In this document: positions 1 to 10,425 of the stretch, one piece after another
How positions within the stretch are numbered: the stretch's first letter is position 1
Layout of the letters: each line of letters opens with the position of its first letter
From: Monarcha castaneiventris obscurior
Lineage: Eukaryota > Chordata > Aves > Passeriformes > Monarchidae
Assembly (NCBI GenBank): GCA_026261815.1
Contig: JAMPIT010000300.1
Location: 1,774,501-1,838,500 of the forward strand
Direction of reading: 5' to 3'
Length of the DNA: 64,000 bases
Notes under the pieces: model-generated
Databases searched by the model: none
Told to the model about the DNA's origin: nothing
Seen by the model: the letters and a program-made list of their open reading frames with translations, nothing else
Translations under genes and position numbers: made by a program

Positions 1-54
1 TGCCAGACTTCCAGTTTACTCTGAAGCCTGAAAAAAAAAAACCCACACAGGCGC

Positions 55-200
55 AAGGCCCATATTTCTCCCGGCCTATTGATAGAGCGTGATAGGTATT
101 AAATTCTATAATTCTTTCACTGGCCTTTAAGCAGCCTGGGTGTTAATATTTAATGATGAAGGATGCTGGTAATCAGCCCCGTATCCCAAGTGTCTGGATG
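55..200. promoter_or_regulatory. Candidate conserved AT-rich element at the left edge
   Basis: This AT-rich island sits in otherwise GC-rich DNA. It contains an ATTGAT word, AATTCTATAATTC, and a TTAATATTTAATGATGAAG stretch near 141-160. It has no repeat signature and no open frame worth calling. Such islands in birds are often conserved non-coding elements, but only the composition and motif words are visible here. No target gene can be proposed. Confidence 0.25.
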
Positions 201-500
201 CTTTATGGTCTTGCCTTTGGGAGCCTAATTGTGAACCCAGCCTGCCAGAGCTTCCCACCCCAACTTAATAAACTTTGCCGTTGCTGCCCAGCACATCATC
301 TGTCTCCAGGCAGGATCCAGCTCCGGGAGGAAGGATGGGGATGCGAAGGGTGATGAGGGAGAGGATGGGGAGGCACAGCCCACTCAGGGCTGGGGATGTG
401 ACAGCTCCAGCTTTGGGACACAGGAGACACCACCAACAAAAACGGCATTGGCCACGTCCTCCCCAAAACAGCCAGGCCTGGGTGCTGCCTCTGCCACCCC

Positions 501-632
501 CTGCCTGTCCCAGATTCCTGGGGGATGCTTCCTTCACCCTCGGCACCCTCGGCTGTCTCCACATTCCATCCCCTGCCTGTCCCACCTTCCTGGGAGTTGC
601 TTCCTTCACCCTCGGCTGTCTCTCGCAATCTC
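501..632. repeat. Two-copy 72-bp tandem duplication
   Basis: The word CTGCCTGTCCCA recurs at 501 and 573. Both copies continue with TTCCTGGGRG, then TGCTTCCTTCACCCTCGGC and CTCGGCTGTCTC. The first copy carries about 11 extra bases (a repeated CACCCTCGG segment). The sequence is pyrimidine-rich and diverged by a few substitutions and indels. It looks like a local slippage or unequal-exchange product. Confidence 0.8.
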
Positions 633-1720
633 CCAGGCAGCCTGAGCTCCTGCACCACCAGCCTGGATAAAGCCAGGCACTTCCTCCTGGACTCCCAGCT
701 CCAGGTTTCCAGCGCATCCCGAGGTTTGCACAGCCAGGTAGTGCTGCGGGTGATGCTTCACTGGGCTGGAATGGCCCGAGGCAAAGGCAGGAAGGGGAGC
801 TGCTGCTGGTTGTTAATAGCACTCAGCACTTACACGGGCACAGCCACTGGAACTCGGCTCCGTGTACGAACATGATCCCCTTAACTGCTGCCCTGGGAGC
901 AGGAGCTGCCAGCCCAGCCAGCTGGAGGGAAACTGAGGCACATGAGCGTCACCTGTGTGCCATGGCCACTGCCACCACCCCCGGGGCATGCTGCCCCTGC
1001 ACACAGCCCCGGGCTCTCCTGATGCCACCACCAGGCTGCTCCTTAGCTCTGCTGGTACCAGCACAGGGACCTCCCCAGCCCACAGTGAGCTGCTGCAACG
1101 TCGCTGATGATTCCACCAGGAGGTATTTTATCCTGATTTAAGAGATGCGATCATTTTCTCTTATTTTGCTTTCTCTCTGCCTGCCCGGGGTCTCTGTGCG
1201 CGTAATGAGATGAGTAAGGAACCTTGCAGGCTGCCTTTGTTATATGGCCCTGCCAGGGGCTGGGAGCAAATCTTCCCTCCCGAGCACGACCCTGAGGGAA
1301 GCCTGGCAGGGAGGCCGAAGAGAAACGAGGGCCTGGAGCAGGGAAATATGGAATTCATTGGTGTGGGGGGCTCACAGCTGCAGCTGCAGCCACACATCGA
1401 CCAAGAGGAGCTCCTCTGGGAGCAAGAGGTGCCAGAGGGAAGGAAGGAGAGCCTTTCCAGCTCATCCAGGTCGCTCAGGACATCCCATTCCCCTTCTTCC
1501 AGTGTCCCACACAGAGTTCCTCCTCTGACTGGCAGTGGGAAAAGAGGCAGGAGTGCCTTCTCTTGGTGTCACAGAATCCAGGGAACTCCTCTGCCTTCCC
1601 TGGGAGCAGACTGGGCCTCCTGAGCTTTTGCTCTTTGTACACGGGGGAGTCACGGAGCTGGACTGGGCCACTGCAGCTGGGAGCACTGGGAGGCCCCAGC
1701 AGGAGGAGAGTCCCACAGTG

Positions 1721-1766
1721 ACTGCACACATCCATGGAAAACTGCACACATCCATGGAAAACTGCA
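1721..1766. repeat. 20-bp perfect tandem duplication
   Basis: The unit ACTGCACACATCCATGGAAA occurs twice head to tail (1,721-1,740 and 1,741-1,760), followed by the first six bases of a third unit. The copies are identical, so the duplication is recent. Confidence 0.9.
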
Positions 1767-2644
1767 CCCCAGGCAGCCCCAGAACCCAAGGATTTGTTTG
1801 ATGATGGCAGCAGCTTTTTTTTGTCTGCTCTAGAGAGCTCCTGGGCTCACCCAGAGGAGACTTTTTGGACAGAGAGGTCAACTTTACACTGGTCAGGGGT
1901 TCTTTAATCCCTTGCTCCACTTCCCCAGGGAGACAGGCTCAGCTTTCTAGAGCAAGGACTTGGAGGATTTGGCATCTTGGTCCATCCCCAAGCTCCTTTC
2001 CTGCAGGTTTTGTGAGCCACAGCCTGCCCAGAGCTGCTTCCAGGCAGGAAAATGCCATTGGGTGACGCTCATTCCCTGCAGTGTCCCACGTCTGAGCTCC
2101 CACCTCCTTTGAGCACCTGCAGGGGCCACAAGAATTGTTTCCAAGTGCTGGAAAGCCACCAAATTCCTGCCCAGGCATCCAGGTTTGAACAAAAGGGTGG
2201 CAGAAATGCTGTGTGACAGAGGCAGCTCGGGGAGGGTGAGTCCTGCTGGACATGAACTGGCAGCTCCCACCTGCTGCTTCCCATTGAGATGAGGGATGGG
2301 GAGCGGGAGATGTGCTGGGAGAGCCCCAGGCTGGAGGCTGAGGGAAGCAGATAAGGATTCCAGGTGCTGCTGTGCAGGGAGAGCTCCCTGCCAGCCCCCG
2401 AGCTGTCCTGGCTGGTGTCTGCAGGGCTGGCATGTGGCACAGCCGGGTGTCACTCCCTGCTCTGGCTCTCCCTCTGCAGAGCCACAGTTCTCCCTGTCCC
2501 TGAGGCCACCTGGAGCCTCCCCTCGGCCCTCAGGTGCCCTGGGTGGGGTCCATGATCCAGCAGATTCCAGCACAGCCAGTGCCAGGCCCCCTCATCCTGC
2601 GGGCACCTCGCTGTCACCCAGCCCTTGGCACCTTCTGCGCACCC

Positions 2645-3062
2645 TTCTGCAAGGGGCTGGAGCCCCAGGAGCGGCTGAGGGAGCTGGGAAAGGGGCTCAG
2701 CCTGGAGAAAAGGAGGCTCAGGGGGGACCTTGTGGCTCTGCACAAGTCCCTGACAGGAGGGGGCAGCCGGGGGGGGTCGGGCTCTGCTCCCAGGGAACAG
2801 GGACAGGAGGAGAGGGAACGGCCTCAGGCTGGGCCAGGGGAGGCTCAGGGTGGACATCAGCAGGAATTTCTCCATGGAAAGGGTGCTCAGGCCTTGGCAG
2901 GGGCTGCCCAGGGAGGTTTGGAGCCCCCATCCCTGGAGGTGCCCAAGGAAGGGCTGGAGGTGGCACTCGGTGCTCTGGGCTGGGGACAAGGTGGGCATCG
3001 GGCACAGCTTGGACTCGATGGGCTGGGAGGGCTTTTCCAGCCTCAGCGATCCTGGGATTTCC
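2645..3062 (+). mobile_element. CR1 LINE fragment, 5'-truncated, sense strand
   Basis: The order of landmarks is that of an avian CR1 3' end. A GAGAAAAGGAGGCTCAGG block (sense of the 'finger' CCTTTTCTC) comes first, then CAGCAGGAATTTCTCCATGG, GGCTGCCCAGGGAGG, CCATCCCTGGAGGTGCCCAAG and TTGGACTCGATGGGCTGGGA. The terminal TTTTCCAGCCTCAGCGATCC follows, standing in for the usual TTCCAACCTCARTGATTCTG end. This subfamily differs from the more common one in the window: it ends with the 'TTGGACTCGATG' block. It holds no intact coding capacity, only the 3' end of a LINE whose ORF2 lay upstream. Confidence 0.85.
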
Positions 3063-3324
3063 TCTCCCCATGACATCACATCCAACACACACCTTCCCCA
3101 TCCTTTTGCCCATCAGCCTTCGTCCCCAGCTCCGTCACCCAGCACTGACCATCCCAACATCCTTCTCTGCACCCAGGATTTTCCCAACAAACCCCATATA
3201 GGAAAACCCCAAACAAAGCACGGCGGGCATCAAACATCACCGTGAGTCTTTGACTTCTCCCTGCTCTTCCAGCCTGGAATATCCCAGGCAAGGTACGATT
3301 TCCAGCATGGAGCAGGAAGGTGCA

Positions 3325-3545
3325 GTGTAAACAACATAATGAGTTTAGCACCAGTGAGAATAGCCCCAGCTATTCCATCTCTCTTCCCAAAATGAGCGAA
3401 TCCTTCTGATCCAATTTACTGCCATCATTAGCAGGGCTTCCGGCGCTGCTGCCGAGCCTCCCCCCACCTCTGCTTCCCATTTGAAGCTCCCAGGCTAAAA
3501 TGTTATTGTTTTAATCTTTACATTGCGGGAACGGTTTGGAATCGG
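3325..3545. promoter_or_regulatory. Candidate conserved non-coding element
   Basis: This is a lower-GC block with ACATAATGAGTTTAGC, CCAATTTACTGCCATCATTA and AAATGTTATTGTTTTAATC (Sox-like ATTGTT and homeodomain TTAAT words). It lies about 260 bp right of a CR1 and is free of repeats. Composition suggests a constrained regulatory element; conservation itself cannot be seen. Confidence 0.3.
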
Positions 3546-4114
3546 GAACGAGCTTTGTCTGGGGGGATGCCTGGAAATGCTCATTTTCACCTCAAGGGCT
3601 GCAGACGCTGGAGTAGAACAAGGACAAATTAACTTTCAGCCGCTGCAGCCATTCCCGGGAAATCTCCAGCTCCTGGGGGCTCAGGTTTTTGTTACAAGGC
3701 TCCTTCCTGTACTTCCTGAGGGCAGCCGAGCTGCTCCAGCCATTCTGGGCAGTGATGAGGTGACCCAGTGACCTTTAGCCAGGAAGTTTGGAGTGGCAAA
3801 AAGATTGAGCGAAGAAAAAAACCCAACCAAACAAAAAACTTAGAGGTTGGAATTTTTCACCCAGAAATACAAAATTTCTGCCTCAAATTTGGTGTTTGCA
3901 TTTTTGAACGAGTTTAAAAACTGCAGAGTGCCCAGTCTGGAGGGACTGGAGAAGAAAGTGGAGTCAGGATGGTTTGGAGTCCATCCTTCAGTCTGTTTTC
4001 TGTGGAGGCACAGGATAGGAATATTCCTGATGGAGAATGTAACAAATGTCCAGAGGAATCCAGTTTGCACTGCTGGCCTGCATGGTGCTGCTGCTCTAAA
4101 ACTGCTGGAAAAGC
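3546..4114. other. Non-coding stretch, no recognised feature
   Basis: A 132-residue plus-strand open frame begins at 3,847 and runs into the CR1 fragment at 4,115, so it is not a gene candidate. An A-rich patch lies near 3,815-3,840. No motif or repeat family is recognised. Confidence 0.5.
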
Positions 4115-4235
4115 TGGAGAATCACAGAATGATGGAGTTTAAGAGCCCTCAGGAGCTCTCCAGTTCTGCCTTCTGCTCCAAGCAGGACCAGCTTCAAGCT
4201 CATCTCAGGTTGCTCAGGGCACTGCTGTTGGACTT
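4115..4235 (-). mobile_element. CR1 LINE 3' fragment, antisense
   Basis: Read on the minus strand this ends in the CR1 tail. On the plus strand it starts AATCACAGAATGATGGAGTT, then TCTCCAGTTCTGCCTTCTGC and CAGGTTGCTCAGGGC. These match the antisense of CR1 copies with the 'GGTTGCTCAGGGC' block. Divergence is high, so the copy is old. It stops abruptly where a 23-bp array begins. Confidence 0.6.
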
Positions 4236-4240
4236 CAGAG

Positions 4241-4450
4241 GATGAAGATCTTGAAGGACAAAGGATGAAGTTATTGAAGGACGAAGGATGAAGATCTTGA
4301 AGGACAAAGGATGAAGTTATTGAAGGACGAAGGATGAAGATCTTGAAGGACAAAGGATGAAGTTATTGAAGGACGAAGGATGAAGATCTTGAAGGATGGA
4401 GGATGAAGATCTTGAAGGTGAAGGATGAAGATCTCAAAGGATGAAGATGC
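4241..4450. repeat. 23-bp minisatellite, about nine units, alternating as 46-bp dimers
   Basis: Units start at 4,241, 4,264, 4,287, 4,310, 4,333, 4,356 and 4,379, then two shorter ones at 4,402 and 4,424. Two versions alternate: one contains GATGAAGATCTTGAAGGACA and the other GATGAAGTTATTGAAGGACG. The array therefore expanded as a 46-bp dimer. It gives long minus-strand open frames rich in a repeated I-L-(H/R)-P-S motif, which are artefacts of the repeat. It directly abuts a CR1 fragment. Confidence 0.92.
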
Positions 4451-5080
4451 CTCCACTTCTTTGGCCTGTTGGCCAGGTGCTTGACCTGCCCCATGGGGAA
4501 GAACCCTCTCCTGCCTGGGAGCAACTTCCAGGTCCCCAGCCTCGGATCCCTGCTCGAGCAGGACCTGTGCACACACATCCATCATTCCATCTGGTCCAAC
4601 GCTGCTTCCCTGCGCAGCTCTTTGTCCAGGCAGAAGCTGGGGGAAGTCCTGGCAGGTGCAAGTGCTGATGGTGTGTGAACCATTATTCCAAAGGTGCTGT
4701 CGGGAGGTAGGGGATTCCCTGTCCCTCAGGGCTGGGAGGACCATCCTCAGCAGCTTCCAGGCCAAATCATCAGATCTGAGCCAGGTTTTCCTGCGGAGAG
4801 CCAAGAGTATTTATCCATGACCTGGAGGGGAGTGCACAGTCTGGAGAGACAAGAATTAGAGAGGATACAAAGCCCAGCAGGGAGATAAACGTGGCCGGGG
4901 CAGCATGAATCACTTGGAGGCTGAAGTTTTTCCAGGAGCCTGAATTTTGGGTCAATGCAACGAAGATCCAGGAACACTTCCTGGAAGAAAGATATCCACA
5001 CACTGCTGGACATGGATTAGGAACTTGTAGGGAAGCAGGTGGGACCTTCTGAACTGGAAGTTCCTGAAGAAAAGAACGTC
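4451..5080. other. Non-coding stretch between array and ancient CR1
   Basis: There is no recognised gene. The right half (about 4,820-5,080) has the purine-rich feel of CR1 sense sequence and may be a badly eroded upstream part of the ancient CR1 that follows. I could not align it with confidence. Confidence 0.4.
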
Positions 5081-5084
5081 CCGG

Positions 5085-5590
5085 TTCTGTGGGACCATGC
5101 GTTGCTTCAATGAGAGCACTGGGTGTGCTCAGTGTCCAGTCCCAGGGTCACACTCAATGAAAATGTGGAAAGAATCCAGGAAAGAGGGATAAAAGTCAAT
5201 GAAATTTAAAAAAGACACCAAGCCAAACACCTGCTCTTCTAATGAAAGGCTTAATGAAAAACACTTTGAATCCTTGCTTGGCACAAGGCTGGGATTCCAA
5301 CAACGTGTTGTTCCCCAGCAGAAGAGAATTTATTTGAGACTCGAGAGCTCTTTAATCTGGCGATCAAAGGTGTAACAAGACGTGGTGGCTGGAAGCTGAA
5401 ATTAGACAAATTCCACCTGAAAAGGAGACACATTCCAGCAGGGAAGAGAATTAGTCATAAACAACCCGTGGAGGAGGTGGGTGATCCTTCCTCGCTTGGA
5501 GTTTTCCCTTGAAGTTGGATGGCTTTTGAAAGGAGCTGCCCTAACCAGCCGGGAATTGTGGGTGGACGTAGGAATGAGCTGGGAAAAGTC
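5085..5590 (+). mobile_element. Ancient CR1 LINE relic, sense strand
   Basis: The landmarks are those of the old CR1 type shared by turtles, crocodiles and birds. GTGTCCAGTCCCAGGG is followed by GAAAATGTGGAAAGAATCC, TAATGAAAGGCTTAATGA and TTTGAATCCTTGCTTGG. Then come GTGTAACAAGACGTGGTGGC, GGAAGCTGAAATTAGACAAA and TTGAAGTTGGATGGCTTTTG. The sequence is strongly diverged from the young copies in the window and has no tail, so it probably inserted before modern birds diversified. It is non-coding. Confidence 0.72.
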
Positions 5591-7090
5591 TCTGGCCTTG
5601 GGAATCGCAGAGGACAGAGATCCTTCAGGATCACTGATCCCTGATCTCCTGCATGGGCACATCGGATCATCCTGGTTTCCATGGCTTCAAGAGCCACCTG
5701 ACCACGTCTGTTTGCAGCTGAGTTACCTCGACGTGTTCACATGTTCCGCTGCATGGAATGGCTCTGGAATTCTCCAGCTCCACGAATGTCTGTGTGATCC
5801 AGACAGATCTCCTGCTTCTCTCCATTCAGCTTTTTTCCAGGACTTCCCCTTCCTTCTTTGCCCCTCTGCACAAACCCGTTTATCCCAAAGAAGTTACTCC
5901 AATTCCCCTTCTCCGGGGGCAGCGGGGATGTGCTGAGTCCAGCCTGCCCCATGAGCACTGCGGGATGTGGGATCTTTGGGATCTCAGCAGGACAGAGCTC
6001 AGTGTGCCCCCAGCCGGGGCTCTGGCCCTCCTGCTGGGGCTGGTTTGGGACGCTGGCAGGAGCTGGAGCTCTCCCAGGCCAGGGAAGGGACAAGGCCCCC
6101 CCTGCCCGGGCTCAGCGGCGGCACAGAGGTGACTCGGTGACACAGAGCTGCGGGCTCTGCTGACCTCCCTGCCTCCAATATTGGCTTTACCTGGATTTGC
6201 ATAATCCAGCACAGCAAACAACAGAGGGATGGGACTGAATGAGGGGCAAAAAGAGGGAAACACAAACAGATTTACCTGGAATAATCAGCAGCTCTTGGAG
6301 CAGCCAGGAGCTGCCACCTGCACTCCTGAAGGGCACAGCCTGGAGCTGGGGGGAGAGCTGGGAGGTGAAAAGCGGGGAAAAGTGTGGGAGAAAAGCAGAA
6401 TCGCTTCCTTAGGGATCAGATATTCCAGCTCTTCCCAGCTGGGAAGGGCTGTCTGCCCCAGGAACGTCCCCTGAGCTGCTCAGGTGTGGGATGAGGCTGA
6501 GCCCAGCCCGTGAGAACTGCAGGGAGGGTGGCTCATGGAGAGGGGATGGAGGTGGGAATGCTCAGGGCAGCCTGGGCGGGGTCTTCCCCAGCACCTCCTC
6601 ATCTCTCCCCTCTTCTCCTGCTTCCCCAGCTCCAGAAGGAGCAGCAGGAACTGTGATGGGAGCAGAAATTCCTCTCTGAGATGAAGGCTGAGCACATCTG
6701 TGAGCAGGGAGCAGGGTGGAGAAAGGGTCAGGACTCAGCACACGTTGTTGGAATCCCAGGTCACGTTTTGTTAAAGAGATTTTGAGAGCAAATTTGTTTT
6801 AATTCAGCAGCTTTAAACAAACCCAAACACGGCGTTTCATGCAGATTTCACAACAATTCCACCCCAAATCTCTTTTTCCAGGCTTTGTGGCAGGAAGAGA
6901 CCTGAACACAAGCCTGGCTTTGGCCAGTGGGGTGTGTTTGCTTTTGCCCTGGCTGGGTGAGCAAACTGGGAGTAAAGGATGGCTGCACAAAGCTCTCCCC
7001 ATCAGCAAAGCCTGGAGCAGGGATTCAATCCTTGGAATGTGCTCCTTCCTGGGAAACAGGAGCCAGGCTGCTGCCGAGGTGCCTAACAAG
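5591..7090. other. GC-moderate non-coding stretch
   Basis: No gene is recognised. Overlapping open frames up to 151 residues occur on both strands without domain signals. A small AT-rich patch near 6,770-6,860 contains TTTAAACAAACCC (forkhead-type TAAACAAAC) and TTTGTTTTAATTC. It is too short to call alone. Confidence 0.45.
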
Positions 7091-7094
7091 GTGT

Positions 7095-7270
7095 ATGTTT
7101 TATAGGGGAGAAGGTTTTAATGGGGTTGAGTGGATCTAAGAGTCTCCACTGTGTCATAAATTCCCGAGACAAGCTTTTGGTGTCACATTGCTCCTTGTGA
7201 TAATGAAGGGGATTTGAATGGGATGTAATGGAGTCGGAGCTAAGCTATGGCAGCAATTTATCCCGGGAAT
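7095..7270. promoter_or_regulatory. Candidate conserved non-coding element
   Basis: This AT-richer block is free of repeats and contains TGTGTCATAAATTCCC, CAAGCTTTTGGTGTCACATT, CTCCTTGTGATAATGAAGG and TTTGAATGGGATGTAATGG. A GATAATG word and ATTTGAATG-like words are visible. It stands out from GC-rich flanks. Function is inferred only from composition. Confidence 0.3.
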
Positions 7271-7689
7271 CTGCGGCGGCGCGGGGGAAGATGAAGGCTT
7301 CTTTGGATATAGATACAGATGGATTGGAAATGGACTCGCTGCTCACGCAGGAGGCTCCTTTATCACCAATAATATCGGGACAAATCCTGCCTGGCTCTTG
7401 GCACAGCCCCTGACTGCACGAACAGAGCTGGGAGTGGGGCTGCTTCCAGCCAGGAGCTCGTTCCCAGCTCAGCCCCTGGCACAGGGAGCGGGGTGCCAGC
7501 TGCTCTGGGTGTGAACATTGTCAGGAATGGCATTTCGGGAGCAGAAGTTCCAGATCCGCTCCCATCTCCCTCCACAGCAAGTGCAGCTCTTTGCTTTGCA
7601 GCTCCCCGTTCCCAGCTGGGGCTGGAAGCAGGAGGGGAGGAGAGGGAAAACTCCTGGGGAACGAGCGAAAGGCTCAGCCCTCAGGGACA

Positions 7690-7772
7690 GCATCTCATCC
7701 TCAACAGTGACAGAACAAGGGGGGACAGTCTGAAACTAAAAGAGGAGAGATTTAGGAAGAAATTCTTTCACC
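7690..7772 (+). mobile_element. CR1 LINE internal fragment, sense
   Basis: The segment reads ACAGTGACAGAACAAGGGGG, then TCTGAAACTAAAAGAGGAGA and GATTTAGGAAGAAATTCTTT. This is the usual CR1 sense block that precedes the 3' end. It stops at about 7,772 without the CR1 3' end and joins an oppositely oriented CR1. Confidence 0.75.
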
Positions 7773-7965
7773 CCCTGCCATGGCAGGGACATCTTCTGCT
7801 GTCCAGCCTGGCCTTGGACACTGCCAGGGATCCAGGGGCAGCCACACCCTCCCAGGTGGGGAGAAGGATATTCCTTCCCAATATCCCATCTGAATCTCTC
7901 CTCTTCTACTTTAAAACCATCACCCCCTGTCCTAGCACCATTTGTCCATGTCAAAAGTCACAGGG
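7773..7965 (-). mobile_element. CR1 LINE fragment, antisense, 3' tail missing
   Basis: The plus strand starts with CCCCCTGCCATGGCAGGGAC, then TCCAGCCTGGCCTTGGACAC, TGCCAGGGATCCAGGGGCAG and TTCCTTCCCAATATCCCATC, which is CR1 read backwards. The part that should lie to its left (GGAATGGTTTGGGTTGGAAG) is absent. Its far end runs to a CCTGTCCTAGCACCATTTG block. Confidence 0.82.
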
Positions 7966-8245
7966 AAGAATTTTTTTCCTAATATCTGATCTAAACTCAA
8001 GCTCTGGCAGTGAAGCCATTCCCCCTTGTCCTGTCCCTCCTTGTAAATCATCTCTCTCCATCTTCCTTTTGGCTCCTTCAGGACCTGCAAGGCCCCAGTG
8101 GGGTCACCCAAAGCTTCTCCTCTCCAGGCTGAACAATCCCAGCTCTCCCAGCCTTTCCTCCCAGCAGAGCTGCTCCATCCCTCGGATCACATGGGGGATT
8201 GGAAGCATTCCGGGGCCAAATCCAGCCCTGGAGCTGCTTCTGTGC
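7966..8245 (-). mobile_element. Second antisense CR1 fragment, overlapping the first in consensus space
   Basis: AGGGAAGAATTTTTTTCCTA, TCCTTTTGGCTCCTTCAGGA, TCTCCTCTCCAGGCTGAACA and CTCTCCCAGCCTTTCCTCCC are antisense CR1 landmarks in correct order. The first block repeats a consensus region already present in the fragment at 7,773-7,965. The two are therefore separate insertions, not one element. No 3' tail is present. Confidence 0.78.
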
Positions 8246-9454
8246 CCTGGGCTGAGCACAGAGCCCACGGACGAGAGCCCCACACCCTGCAGGGACCCAC
8301 CGGTGCTGGCACAGAGGGAAAATCCTTCTGGATTTCTGGAAGAAGCTTGCCCTGGCACAAATCCTTATTTCTCGTGCACTAACCCTCCTTGCAGGCGAAG
8401 CAGAATTGACCTGCTGGCAGTCTGGGGAGGTGTCAAAGGCTTCCCTGCAGTATTTGGGCTGAGCTCAGGGCGGGAGGGGGAAGCTCCTGTCACTGCCTGT
8501 GGGGTTTCTCAGGTGTCAGCTCTGAGGGATGTAAATGCTGCAGACACCAGGTTATTCAGAATTTGGCTGATTCCCTTTTGATCTCGTATTTGTGTCTTTT
8601 CCAGGGCTCGGGATGTGTTTATGCACCCCACCCCCCTTCATTTCTTTCTTCCTTTCTCCTTCTAACTCTAAACATCCCTTTTAACTTCTAAAGATAGGGC
8701 AATGCTGTGCTAAGGAAACAGTAATTCTGCAATTTGACCTAAAAATGGGCATGTTTGGAGGCAGGCACTTCTTGGAATGCAGCTTGGGAATTAGACACAA
8801 CTTCCAAAAGTCCAAATGTGGCCTTTGTGCGGGGCAGAGGGGTTGGTGACCCAGGAACTGGGGCTGGGGTTGGGGTCCAGGAGCGAGCAGGAGGCTGGGC
8901 TGGAGGTGGGATGGGCTCGTGATGGCTTTGATGGCTTTAAGGAGCGTCATGGCAACAGTGGGAGCTGGATAATTAATATTGCACACGGAATTACAGCGCA
9001 GGCAGAGCTTGAAATACACCGAGTGCCCCTGCGTGGGAGCCTGCTCTCCCAGCTGGGCGGGGAGCGCGGAACTTCGGGATCACAGAGCCATGGGAAAGGG
9101 CAGGGCACCTACAGCCATGCTCTGGCTGACCCTGTTCCTGGCACAGGGCTTGGCTTGGGGACACAAAGGCATGGGAAGGAGCAGGGCACTGCTGGGAGCA
9201 GGGGGCTGAGCTCCCAGCTGAGCTCCCAGCAGGAAAAGCGGGATTGCAAAGCAAAAGCCTATCCGGGATGTGTCCTGCAGGTGAGGGGAGTGAGCCTGGC
9301 AGGAATTTTTGGTGCCTTGCTCTGATGGGAGATTTCTGGGAAAGTGGGGGACAGGATGGGAACATGGGAAAAGCCCCTCCAGGAAATTTAGGGGTCTCTG
9401 GGGGAGTTTGACTCCATTCTGGCAGAGCAAATCCACGAGCAGGGGCAGGGTCAC
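8246..9454. other. Non-coding stretch with a small AT-rich patch
   Basis: No gene is recognised. The patch at about 8,930-9,015 contains GGATAATTAATATTGCAC and AATTACAGCGC and may be a short regulatory element. Pyrimidine-rich sequence lies at 8,625-8,690. Confidence 0.4.
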
Positions 9455-9810
9455 CTCTCCTGCACTGCTCCTCTCCTCTCCAGGCTGAACACCCCCAGCT
9501 CTCCCAGCCTTTCCTCCCAGCAGAGCTGCTCCATCCCTCTGCTCATCCTGGAGCCTCCTCTGGCCTGGCTCCAGCAGCTCCAGGTCCTTCCTGTGCTGGG
9601 CCCAGGGCTGGGGCAGCTCTGCAGGTGGGGTCTCAGCTGAGGGGGCACAGGGGCAGAATCCCCCCTGCCCTGCTGCCCACGGGGGGTTCTGGGTCGGGAC
9701 AGGTCCAGCTCTCGCCCCCAAATCCCTCTCCCAGGGCTGCTCCAGCTGCTCATCCCAGCCTGGATTGATCCCAACCCGGTCCCTGTTGCTCCCTTGCCCA
9801 TCCTGCCCCT
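9455..9810 (-). mobile_element. CR1 LINE internal fragment, antisense, lacking the 3' end
   Basis: The plus strand reads CTCCTCTCCAGGCTGAACAC, CCAGCTCTCCCAGCCTTTCC, TCTGGCCTGGCTCCAGCAGC, CCTTCCTGTGCTGGGCCC and GGTGGGGTCTCAGCTGAGGG. An upstream part follows with TGCTGCCCACGGGGGGTTC and a CTCATCCCAGCCTGGATTGA block. About 270 bp of the usual 3' end are missing on the left, although CR1 normally inserts with its 3' end and truncates the 5' end. It reaches further 5' than most copies here. Confidence 0.78.
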
Positions 9811-9999
9811 GGATCCTTGCTCCAGCTGAAGGCTCCGCGTTCCTCCGGAGCAAGCAGCGCTTCCAATCCCTTCCCGAACCGCAGCAGGGATGCGGGAAGA
9901 GCTGCATTTCCTCCCCGGAGTTTTTAAGCGAAGCCAGAACACACAATCCCCGGGGCGAGGTGTGAACAAACAGCTCCGCTGTTCATTAACGCCGGGAAG

Positions 10000-10270
10000 G
10001 GGCTGCTCGGTGTCGGGAAGGGGCCCAGGAGTGCTGCGGGAGCTGTTAACTGGAATTACCGCGCCCGGCTGGATCGGGAGGCTGCGAGGGAGCGGTGTCG
10101 GGGCTGTAATTGCAGCGGCAGTAACGAGGAGCTGGGGAGCGGGGCTGATAAGCAAGTAGATAATAAACTAATGAGAGGAGGGCCGGAGAGCAGCGGCAGA
10201 GGAGCGGCTGAGGAAGCTGCAGGTATCGCACAGGGAGGAAGAGTGGGCCGGGAAAGAGCCGGGGAGAGCT
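10000..10270. promoter_or_regulatory. CpG-rich stretch
   Basis: CpG dinucleotides are frequent (GCTCGGTGTCGGGAAGG, ACCGCGCCCGGCTGGATCGG, GCGAGGGAGCGGTGTCGGGG). The stretch merges with an AT-rich block on its right. No TATA box, initiator or first exon can be assigned. It could be an unmethylated regulatory island. Confidence 0.3.
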
Positions 10271-10425
10271 CGGGAAAGATGTATGGCATGAGCGGAGCAC
10301 TTAATGCTGATAATAATTGGAGCTTGAGGGTGTGCTTAGTGTATGAATAAAGTAATTAACCAATTAAAAATGCACAAGAGACACATGATGGAAAATGATA
10401 ACCAACAGGAAAATGATGGATGCCC
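10271..10425. promoter_or_regulatory. Candidate conserved element rich in homeodomain words
   Basis: Key words are CTTAATGCTGATAATAATTG, TGTATGAATAAAGTAATTAA, CCAATTAAAAATGCAC and GAAAATGATAACC. A related stretch just left (10,140-10,175) has GATAAGCAAGTAGATAATAA. Several TAAT/ATTA cores and GATA cores lie within 150 bp beside a CpG-rich island. There is no repeat or coding signal. The call is by composition only. Confidence 0.38.

Larger units (their letters stand above)
201..2640. other. GC-rich non-coding sequence without a recognised gene
   Basis: Open frames here are short, overlap on both strands and match no family I recognise. The stretch contains two small duplications, listed separately. 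Near 1,457 a short stretch (CTCATCCAGGTCGCTCAGGAC) slightly resembles an eroded CR1 and is too weak to call. There are no RNA genes and no clear promoter. Confidence 0.5.

Noticed and set aside
1440..1530. Possible CR1 fragment near CTCATCCAGGTCGCTC
   Set aside because: Only one short landmark, no ordered flanking blocks.
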